Assembly: GCA_049487715.1 (NCBI GenBank)
Contig: CP150547.1
Location: forward strand, 310,001 to 374,000
Direction: 5' to 3'
DNA: 64,000 bases
Origin: Pycnococcus provasolii
Lineage: Eukaryota > Chlorophyta > Pseudoscourfieldiophyceae > Pseudoscourfieldiales
The notes under the pieces were generated by a model that did not search any database, had not been told where the DNA came from, and was given only the letters and a program-made list of their open reading frames with translations. A program made the position numbers and the translations under genes. This document shows positions 50,401 to 59,900 of the stretch, piece after piece (the first letter of the stretch is position 1; each line of letters begins with the position of its first letter).

Positions 50401-53400
50401 ATTTTGTACGCGGTGGACGAATATAACGCGAAGCAGAGTACGAGTGCGACGGTGATGGTGAAGCCTCCGGACGTGGAAATGTTTTCGGTTGAAGTACTCT
50501 GCGACGGCAGCAACCTTCATTACACCATGCCGAGGTACGACAATGCCACGGCATGTCAGCCAAAACGTGTTCCAATTTACTCGAACAGCAGCGAAGTATC
50601 CTTGCCGGCCAACGCAACCAACGCAACAGCAGCGAATTCGTCGTCAGCTGCACTTGGAATTGTCGCGTACAACACCACGCGCCCGGAAAAGGTTACGATC
50701 ACGGGTGCACCCGCGTACGGTCACGTGCTCATTGAGACGTTCTTGCGCATTGCCCTTGGCGCGAACGACGCTGCCGGTGTGATCACGCTTGGAAAGTGTA
50801 TTAGCGTGCTAAACAATCTTGCCGCGGCAAAGCGCAACGCCGCACCTGAATTTTTCGTGCCCATGGGAATGAAGCTTAGTGACCAAGACGAGGCTACCAA
50901 GGCACAGGAAGCGTTGGACTCGTATGCGTCGGAGATTCAGACAAAGCGTGTTTTGAAGGCTCTCGAGAACACTGTTAACAAGCTGCGGCTGACAAAGGAG
51001 GAGCTCGATGCATTTGGTGACGTTTATCGTGAGTTGACTGCGGGCGAGGCTAGCGGTAACGACCCTGGGGGCGATGCTGTGAGCGGCCTCATGAGTTCGC
51101 TAGACGCGGGCGAGGGAACGGGCGTCGGGCCGGCGGCTGCGCAGGGCTTGCTAGAATCTGCGGGTGCACTGCAGTCGAAGAGCGGCACGGCGAATCCGAA
51201 AACAACAGCGATGGCGCGCAGGGCGCTGCTCGATGGCCAGACTGGGGTTGTCGCCGAGGCGAACGAGCAGATGGATCAAAATGCGAACGTGCAGGCTGCG
51301 AGCCGTGACATGACGGGCAAGCTGGCAAATGCCATGCGCAATGGCATGGTGTCCGGAGAGGAAACGAATGCCGTGTCTAGCGCACAAGTGCAGCTTGCGA
51401 CGGAGGTGAAAGAGAAGGTTAGTGGATCGGTGGGACCGCCCGCCGCACCGGGGGCTGACCCGTCCACGGCAGTTGGCGCGGACTTTGGCAGCGAAGGTCT
51501 TGGCGACGGCGAGGAGAAACTCGGTATCACGGCATCTGCGTCCGCGTCGAACCCGTTCTCGGCCGAGGAGGGAAGCGGCGGCGGCGGAGCGGGAAGGCGT
51601 CGCCTATTCGCTGAAGGTGACGAGGAAGCGCCGCCGGCTAATGTGCAGGGCCAAGTTGCAACATTCGAGATTGGGAGTGCGGATGGGAAGGCGAAGAAAA
51701 CTGTCGCCAACTTGACCAAGCCCATTGAGATCAAGATCCCGATGAAGGTGAGCGGTTCCACCTGTCGCGTGACGAGGCCAGACTGCAGGTACTACGATGA
51801 AGTTAAGAAGGAGTGGTCTACCGAGGGTTTGGCTCTGAACAAGAACAAGTCCACTGCTGAGTACATTGTCTGTGAGACAACGCACTTGTCGAGCTTTGGC
51901 GTAAGCGGCGACGACGCGGTTCCCGCATTCAACATGGTCGATCCCATAGGTGACGCAGACCTTTTCACAAACATCAGCCTCGAGAACGCGGTTGCTATTT
52001 TCGTGCTCGGGTTTCTGCTTGCGTTTTTTTCCTTTGCAAATGCAGCCGGATACAAGAAGGATGTGTCGGACCGCACACGCGCGCGCTTGAAGGAGAAGAT
52101 TGCGACCATTGACACGCGCCTTCGACGCGGCGTGGTTCTTGGCATTCCCACAGATGCCGACGGCAAGCCAAATGCTGGCTGGCGTCCGTCGAAACCAAAG
52201 TCTGCGGCGGGCGGTGCGAATGCCAAGGAAAAGAAGAGTGAGCCTACGTCGATGGGTGAAGCGGTGAATGACGCGCTGTACGAGAAGCACGAGATCGCCT
52301 CGGTTCTGCTCGTGAAGCCTGACGACCCTTTCACGCGCCCGCAGCGCTTGATGTGCCTTTGCGTCCTGGTGCTCGGCGAGGTTGCCATCTCCGCAATCTT
52401 CTTTGGAATCGATCCGAGCAACATGGCGATGAAGATGATCATCGGCGTCGTCACGGCTGTGCTTCTTATGCCCATCAAGGAGGCATTCAAGTCCCTGTTC
52501 GAGAAGTCGACGTACGTGAAGCCTCCTAGTCGAAAGGGCAAGGCGAAGAAGGCTGACGAAAAGACGGCGGAGCGCCTCATGCAGCGCGCGATGAAGGAGA
52601 AGCGTCGCCGCAGCAGGGCGTCGACGTCTCTGACGCCGTCTGAAACGGAGGATCTGCAGAGGAAGCTAGGTATCAAGATCGAGCAAAGATCTCGAGGTGG
52701 CGAAAAATGGGCAGGCGTTGGCGGCGATGGTCTAGGTCCGGACGGCAAGCCCGATCCGAGGACCTACGCTGGTGAAAAGAGCGGTTCGGAGTTTGCCAAG
52801 ATGTTCCGCCCGCAGCGCCGACGACCTCAGCAGTCGGACGCGGCTCGTGTCGCAAGCATGGAAGATGCTATGTCGGCTGGCTTGCCACCTCCTGCTCCCC
52901 CACCTGCGGGTTCCGGATCGCGTGGTCTTCGCCGCCCCACCCGGCGCGTGCTGGGTGACGGCTCGACAACTCCTCGCGATTCTCTGGGTGCTGGAGTGGT
53001 GCAGCCTCCGCCTCCGCCGCCTCTTGCCCCGGGAGCCATGATGCGCCCTCGACGCCGAGCGGCTGGCGCCATTGCTCCAGCTGACGCAGCGGCGGCGGCA
53101 GAAACCGCCACCTCGCCGGGTGGTCGTCCGAGTCGCCGTGGGAAGGCTATCCCGTACGCTCCAGCGGATGTGCCACTTCCTCCCGGGTTTGGGGGTGACA
53201 GCGCAGCCGCACGTCCTCCCAGCCGCAGCCGTGCCATGCAAGCTCTGCTCGTCACGCAGGCTCCTGAGGGTGTGCCACTTCCCCCCTCGAGCGACCCGGG
53301 AATGCAGCGTCCATCTCGACGTCAGAAGGCTGGGGCAGCTGGGGCTGTTGCTGCTGCGCCGACCAGCGACGCGGCTCTCGCCGCCGTCGCTCGTGCAGAG

Positions 53401-54420
53401 CTGAAAACGGTTGGCACGGGACGCCCACGTCGCCGGCCTGGCGCGTTCCAAGGTCGTTCGAACATTAAGACGGCTGTTGCACTGAGCATCGGCCAGGCGC
53501 CGCCGTCCGCCGCTCCTGTGGTGGCGGAAGATGGCAGCGTGGTGGCTATGGCCCCGCAGCCTGACGCGGTGATGCAGGCACTCGTTTACATCCCCCCCGC
53601 GGTTGAGGCGATTGTTCGTCGCATCCAGCGAGTTTGGCGTGTTCGCCAGCTGCGCCACAAGCGTGCGCTGCGCAAGGCGGCGATCAAGCTGCAGGCTGCA
53701 TACCGAGGAAATCTTGTGCGCAAGCAGATGGCGGAGGCGAAAGCTGCTCGCATGAAGGGCAAGGGTGTTGGCCTGACGGGACTTTGGTGGGTGACCGCTC
53801 ACCAGCACCCTCAGGCGAAGGATCTCGACGACTCGGACATGGCTGCGCAACTTCGAAGGGAGGCTGCGAAGCTGTCGAAGGAGGATGCGATCAAGAAATG
53901 GGTTGAAATGGGCAAGACGCAAGAGGAGGCTGAGTCGGAATATGCCGAGGCAGAGCGCCGTCGCCGTCGCCGTCGCAAGCGTGAAATGAAGCGCAAGGGA
54001 CTGAGCGGTCGAGGCGGGCCGAAGGGCTTACCACGATGGTTCATCTACATCATCTACGTTGGCACGTTTATTTTTGTGATGGCTGCCAGCTACTTTATCA
54101 TGCTGTACGGCTTGATATTCGAGCCCGCGATTGGCCGTGCATGGCTTCTGAGTGCCGCATTCGCGCTCTTCATGGAGCTTTGCGTGCAGGACCCGGTGAA
54201 GATCTCCGCGGCTGCTGCGGCAGTTTTCTACGTTCAAGATCGTCAGCGCCAGAAGGCTGATGCTGATGCGAAGCAAGAGGAGGAGGAAAATGCGGAGGAG
54301 GCGAAGGCAACAAATATGAAAAGTGCTTCAATGGGTGGTGGTACGGTGATGGGTACTCCCGTGGGAGGTATGCCGGTACCACCGCCGCCAGTGCATAAGC
54401 CGAATACTGCTGGCAAATAA
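32497..54420 (+). CDS. Giant polycystin-1-like receptor: filamin repeats, REJ/PKD region, GPS, ~5 TM, IQ
   Basis: Exons 32497-39774 and 39850-54420 join in phase 0 across a 75-nt intron (CCC|GTAAGT...AACAG|GCA), giving ~7,282 aa. ATG 32497 is chosen because it starts the signal peptide MLLLGAFALSFVGTRAQDE; ATG 32305 would add 64 basic residues. After a Cys-containing N-terminal part, residues ~1,030-5,030 hold about 20 filamin/ABP280-type Ig-like repeats marked by RDKFGN-like motifs (e.g. near 35600, 36120, 38730, 41695, 44546, 46736). Residues ~5,170-5,870 (48080-50170) resemble a REJ/PKD region (LCDDYTLDASGSYG). A GPS motif CRYYDEVKKEW...CETTHLSSFGV lies near residue 6,405 (51784-51905), followed by TM1 (AIFVLGFLLAFFSFA). 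Two helices follow near 52350 and 52429, a Pro-rich cytoplasmic stretch, IQ motifs (53601-53722: IQRVWRVRQLR, IKLQAAYRGNLVRKQ) and two or three last helices (54040-54235). Polycystin-1 proteins are ciliary/cell-surface sensors. Here no PLAT domain or pore region is evident. Confidence 0.88.
40799..41000 (+). other. First pair of RRxLL-type dibasic motifs in the giant ectodomain
   Basis: SAQRRHLLHAD (about 40794-40826) and GRLRRLLQENS (about 40970-41002), followed at once by an N-glycosylation-sequon and threonine run. They look like proprotein-processing or linker sites. Similar motifs recur at 49603-49640 (RLRRHYRHLMQT), 51212-51238 (MARRALLDGQ) and 51591-51620 (GRRRLFAEGDE). Confidence 0.5.
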
Positions 54421-55871
54421 AATCCAAACTACTCAAAAACAAAGTAGTGTAGAGGAGGAGGAGGACGAGGAGGAGGGATGATGTGTGTGTATGTTAGATG
54501 CTTTTGGGGGGTTGCTGCTTGCATTTGTGAATTTGTCTGCGCGCGTGTGTGTGTGTGTGTGTGTGCGTGTTTCTGCACTCCCTTGAATGTTCCAGAGGAA
54601 TACGAATCAAAAAAACAAAAGTCTCCTTCCAAGAATTTACGAGCGAGCCGGACTTACAATCGGCAGGTATCAAGATGAATGTGCTCACTCAAGTGCTGGA
54701 CTTTGGAAGAGACTCGTGTGGTTGGTTCGATCGACTGCTGGATCTATTTTTGGGAAGGGTAGGAAAAATGCTGTACACACCACGTCACAAACAAACATTG
54801 ACAAAAGACAGATTGCATTTCTTGTTTTATTTTTTATTAAGACATTTTTGGGTGCCTCTTTTGCTACAATCACGGCGTATTTTACTTTCTGAACAAAACA
54901 ACATTCAACTGCACACTACTTTTGTATCAATAAATACAACCATCCAACGACAAACAAAAAGTTTTTTTCCAAAATGTAATCAAAGCAATAGTTGTGATGT
55001 GTGATCAAATAGTATAAAATATTTAAGGAGCACGCTATTTGCCGTTGTGACCGTTCTTCGCAGGTGCCGCCGCGAAGTGGAGCAGCGCAAGAGCTAACAT
55101 GGTGATCGCTTTCTAGTTTCTACCATACTGTACCAACCAAAGTACGGCACCGTAGTACTAAGTTTAGGTGGTCATGATCGCTGCAAAGTCGCCTTGCCAA
55201 GTCCAAAGGAACGAAGTGCGGAAGGGGTCCTAACCAAGGGAGGGGTTCGACACCAAACCAAAACCAACCAAGTGGGTAGGGTTAAGTGGGTTCCTCTCCC
55301 ACGGTACATAGTTCTTAGAATAGTCTAAGAACTAGGAAGTAAGAAGTACCAAGTGCCGAGCTGGCAGATAACGGAACAGCTGATCCTTCCGGTGCAGACG
55401 AAGGGTAGGAGGAAGACAAGGAAGACAAGGAGGAGGAAGGAGGAGGAGGAGGAAGGAGGAGAACCAGAACTACCGTACTGCAAAGGTTTAGGAAGTACAC
55501 GCCGACGGTGACCTGTGACGACGAGCAGCCTCGTGAAACCGAAACGTCTGGCACCTCTGACGCGCTTTTCTGGGGGGTTAGAGCAGCGCGTGTACCGGGT
55601 AGTGGTAGGAAGCGCGTGTTGGGGGAATGGGAGGGGAGGGGAGAGGATCTCCTGCGGGATGGATGAAGTTCCTTCCACCTCGGATCCCCCCTGCCCATAT
55701 AATAGCACGGATAGTGTTCCGGTCAACTGGTTACCCCCATCACTCCCACGCGCATTTACAAAAATCCCATCAGTTGACGCGTTAACGGTGTGTCGTGCAC
55801 AGTGTGTCTGTCGTGTTGTGTTATTTGTATCGTATCTTGTTAGTTTTAGCTTGTGCGTATCTCTTTGTGCC
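54421..55871. other. Intergenic region between the giant gene and UBE2H
   Basis: 1.45 kb, no gene supported. It holds a GAGGAGGAGGACGAGGAGGAGG stretch around 54452 (by motif GAGGAGG), a GT dinucleotide run at 54545-54565, an AT-rich part (54790-55030), and GGAAGACAAGGAGGAGGAAGG-type purine runs at 55405-55465. CTAAGAACTAGG near 55325 repeats a motif seen near 24735. An open frame upstream of the UBE2H ATG lacks family similarity. Confidence 0.55.
54545..54565. repeat. GT dinucleotide microsatellite
   Basis: Ten uninterrupted GT units in the noncoding stretch after the giant gene. Confidence 0.9.
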
Positions 55872-56654
55872 ATGGCGTCACCGTCGAAACGACGGGAAGG
55901 GGATGTGTACAAACTTCTCATGAGCGATTACAAGGTGGAATGCAAGGAGGACTCGATGGCGGAATTCTTCGTCGAATTTCACGGACCCAAAGACTCGCCG
56001 TACGAAGGGGGGGTGTGGAAAGTGCACGTCGAACTGCCTGACGCATACCCGTACAAGTCACCCAGCATCGGATTCGTCAACCGCATCTACCACCCAAACG
56101 TCGACGAAAGTGCAGGCTCAGTCTGCTTGGACATCATCAACCAGCAGTGGAGCCCCATGTTCGACCTCTTCAACGTCTTCGACGTATTCCTCCCGCAGCT
56201 TCTTCTGTACCCAAACCCAAGCGACCCGCTCAACGGAGACGCCGCCGCGCTCATGATGCGAGACGCCGACGCGTACGCAGAAAAAGTTCGCGACTACGCA
56301 CGCAAATACGCGGGTGCGCCGCACGCACCAAATAGCGGCGCAGCGGCTGCAGCCGGGGCGGGGGCTGCGAGTGCAGCACCGGCACCCGCGGGTGCAGGTG
56401 CAGGAGCTTCACCTCTTGGCAACGGCGAGTGGCCTGGCTTCCCTAAGCCACCCACCAGCGCAGCCGTATCCGCACCACCTCGGGGAGCTGCACCAGCACC
56501 GCACGGCGCGTGCGCATTCTTTGGCGTTGCATCAGCCCCCACGGCGAAGACTAACGACGACAGTGATAGCGACCTCGGTGCGGACGAGTATGCAAGCAGT
56601 GACGACGACGACGACGACAACCAAGACCAAGACCTAAGGTTGCTCGTCCAGTGA
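55872..56654 (+). CDS. UBE2H: Ubiquitin-conjugating enzyme E2 H (UBC8 orthologue)
   Basis: 260 aa from the ATG at 55872 ([20 protein letters not shown]), which aligns with the start of UBE2H; the frame is open further upstream without similarity. The UBC fold is complete: [40 protein letters not shown], catalytic C85 in [18 protein letters not shown], and [19 protein letters not shown], the last being characteristic of UBE2H/Ubc8. In yeast and animals this E2 serves the GID/CTLH ubiquitin ligase in metabolic and developmental protein turnover. The C-terminal ~105 residues after the UBC domain are an Ala/Pro/Gly-rich linker and an acidic tail ([18 protein letters not shown]), longer than usual but in keeping with the acidic tail of the family. 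Confidence 0.95.
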   Translation: MASPSKRREGDVYKLLMSDYKVECKEDSMAEFFVEFHGPKDSPYEGGVWKVHVELPDAYPYKSPSIGFVNRIYHPNVDESAGSVCLDIINQQWSPMFDLFNVFDVFLPQLLLYPNPSDPLNGDAAALMMRDADAYAEKVRDYARKYAGAPHAPNSGAAAAAGAGAASAAPAPAGAGAGASPLGNGEWPGFPKPPTSAAVSAPPRGAAPAPHGACAFFGVASAPTAKTNDDSDSDLGADEYASSDDDDDDNQDQDLRLLVQ

Positions 56655-56986
56655 TGTAATTGAGTTGACTTCGTCCAGCGGTCGCTTTAGTGGCTCTTGT
56701 ATAGTCGAGGTCCCCTTTGCCCGGGATCCGTTGTAGAACTTAGGCGCTTGTGTGGATACTACACCAAGAAATGATTTCATGATTCTTTATACGATGATTG
56801 TTGTAAGTTTAATCGTAGAAGTCAAGGATTCGTTTCATTTTCAAGCGTCATTTGGAAGGTTGCGATTAAGGCTTTTTCTTTTTCTTTTTCTTCTTGAATG
56901 TTCAAAACAAAATGTTGTTGTGTTGTTACATTGTTGTGTTACTGTACACCACCGTAAATCATCATCATCATCACTTTCTTCATCTC
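56655..56986. other. Convergent 3' region (UBE2H / Sfi1-repeat gene)
   Basis: 332 bp between two stop codons; T-rich (CTTTTTCTTTTTC near 56875) with ATCATCATCATC near 56960. Probably 3' UTRs. No gene seen. Confidence 0.5.
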
Positions 56987-59900
56987 TTATTGTTGTTGAC
57001 TCGAGCCCGGTATCGTGTGCTGCATCAACCCTTGGTTCACGGCGTCGCTGCCAAACGACATACGCATGTGCTTACCCACCTCCTTAACACCACCACGCTC
57101 CTGAGGAGGTGGGGTGGCAATGAGCTTATCGTGTGCGCGCACAGTCACCTCGGATTGATTTTTGGGTAGATTCACCGGGGGAGGACCCCCGGTGATACCC
57201 AAATCCTCGGGAAGCAACCCGGCAGCGGGAGGACGAGTATAGTACGCGGGATCGTGGGCATGAAGCGGCATGCGCGGGGAGACGGCGGCAGTGCGTGCGC
57301 GTAGTCCCACGGGACCATTCGAGTGCATGGCTCCCCTCGTACGGCGTGGAACGTTGATGTCCACCATCGGATCCACCGGGCGTTCCCAAGCCTCGCGCTG
57401 AGGCGCATTCTCCGTGTCGTCGTCGTCGTCATCCTCCCCCTCAGAGCGATTCGCCTGACTCCACCACGTGCTGCGCTGTGCCGAGCTGCCCGAAAACAAC
57501 GATGCGGGCGTGCTCCTACGCACGGCAGCCTCCGCGACCGCGCCGCCGTCCGAAATGCGGCCACTCTGAGATTTTACGATCATGTAAGAGTTCTCCACTG
57601 AGTCGTCCACCGGCATGTTTGGCATCGACTTGCGAAGCGATACGCCATACCGTGGTCGACGTGCACCAGCCGGAGCTGTGCTTGGTGGCATCGGAATGGA
57701 GGACGGAATGGATGCCTCAACGCCTGATTCCGTGGAAGTGGAAGTGAATCCCACGATCGACGACGTCGACGGTCGGTTGCCGTCCGGCATTGATTCCACG
57801 GAAGAGCGTCTCGAGATCGCTGATGTTGAAGGTCGCGAGGTGCTGTTCGGTCTCATCGAAGTGCTCGAAAATGCTTTGCTCATCGGCGGCATCGACGACG
57901 ATGCGTAAGACATCGTCGTGGTCGGGCGGCTCTCCATGTCCCCACCCACCGCAAAATTCGAAGGGGGGGAATTTTCCGAAAGCAGCGAGTTTGCAATATC
58001 TTCCATCGAATCCCCAAAGTACATGTCGATCGGAAGGTGTGACGCGGCGTACACGCCTTGCTGAAGGCGCGCCTCCATCTTTCGCGCCCCATTTTGCAGG
58101 GCCTGAGCAAGCTGGTGGCGCATCTCGTTAGCAAGACGCGTGCGCTCCTCCTGCAGACTTTTCGCGGCAAGAGTCTCGCGTGCCGCAAGCGATATGCAGC
58201 GCTGCCGCAGCGAAACCACCTCACGCTGCATGCGTTCGAGGTGGTCGAGCACCACCTCGCTCGCCTGGTAAGGACTCTGTCGAATCTGCTGGCGAACCTT
58301 CACGCTCGCAAGCTTCGGGTCGCGCTGCACCGAACGCTTCTCAGCAAGGTCGACGAGATGACGGAGGCTGCTGATCAGCGACCACGTCTCCTTCTGCGTC
58401 TCGCTGTAGTGCGACCGATTCTTCACCGTCTTGCCAGCCGCCGCCAGATCCGTGCAACCCTTCTCGATCAGCTCGAGCATTGGCAGGAGCACGCGCTGGT
58501 GTGCCTGAGCAACCTGCGATTCCGCAATGCGGGCTTCGCGATTTTTCTTCAGCGCTCGCGCATTCTGCCGCCAGTTAACGAAGGCGCGCGACATGGCAAG
58601 ATTTCGCATTCGCTGCAGCGCTCGCTGGGCAATCTCTCGCTGTTCCTGCGTCTCGTCGAGCATCTCGCGCCACCGCTGGAATGCCTTGCCCATCGCGCTT
58701 CGCGTCATGCGCATGTAGGCTGCCTGAATGCGCATGCGCTCAGCCTTGATGGACTCCCAATTCTCCTTCCAGATCACGAATACCATGAGACTTTCGCGCT
58801 GGCGGAAGTGCACCGCAGCCTTCGACTTCAGCGAATGCTCGCGTTCTAATCTCAAACGCTCCGCCTCCGCCTTGCGACGGCGCTCCTCAAGATCCTCTCG
58901 CTCCGCCTTTGACAGCGCGTCTGCGTTCGCTTCCCTAGCCTCGTCCACGGCGTCAAGCCAGAGGTTGAAGCAGTGCCCAACCATGGGATTGCGCATCCTG
59001 GACATGAGATTTCTCGTGCGCCGAATCGATTCGATGGCGTCAAGCCACGAGTTGAATGCCATGGACACCCTGCGCATCAGCATTCTAGCAGCCACCTTGT
59101 GCAACAGCCGCCTCTGATCCCCGCGCTCCTCTACGACGCTAATCCACATGGCAAATGCCTTGCTTGCAGCACCCATGCGCATGCGATTTGCCAAGCCTCT
59201 CAGCCTTCTCTTCTGCTCCACCTGCTCGAACCAAGCACTCCACGCCGCGGCCATCTCGCGATTCTTGAGTTTCTGGAGCACCTGCATCACAACTCGCTCC
59301 TTGCGCGCCTCCTCCTCGTCTTCTGCCATGCGCTCGCGCACCGTCTCCTGCCAAACGTCATACCAAGTCTGAAAGGCCATGGCAAGGCCGCGATTCATCA
59401 GCCTTCTGATCATGCCCTTCACGCGCTGCTTCTGAGCCCAAACGTCTTGCCAAGCACCAAAAGCGGCAGCTACCCTTGCGTTGAGCATGCGCGCCATCGC
59501 ACGACGCAGCACGCCTTCCCTCCTCTCCTCTTCCGATAAGTTCGCTCGCGCATCCTCCACCATCTGGATCCACTTCGCCCACGCGTTTGCCATGGCAGCG
59601 TTCATCGTCTTCATCAGCACTTTCCTGATTTTTCTCTTCATCTCGAGCATTTCCTGTACCCAGTCAAACCAAGTTGCAAACGCGGCAATCAGGCCGGAAT
59701 TCTGCAGCCTCTTCATAAATCGCGTTAGCTTCACGCGCATGGCGACAGCCTCCTCGGTCATCTCCGCCCATCGCGTGAATGCGCCGATGATTTCGCGATT
59801 TCTCAGCTTGCGTGCAAATCGCTCCATCTTAATACGGTTCTCGTGCTCCTCCTTTCGCTGCTGAGCAAGGTCGTCGAGGTACTGCAGCCAGCGATCAAAA

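Noticed and set aside
55515-55871. 119-residue N-terminal extension of UBE2H
   Set aside because: No similarity before the ATG at 55872, which matches the family start.
58058-58849. Plus-strand frames of 190-260 codons over the Sfi1-repeat gene (58058-58849, 60486-61229, 61547-62275)
   Set aside because: All are antisense to the W-repeat array; their own apparent repetition mirrors it.
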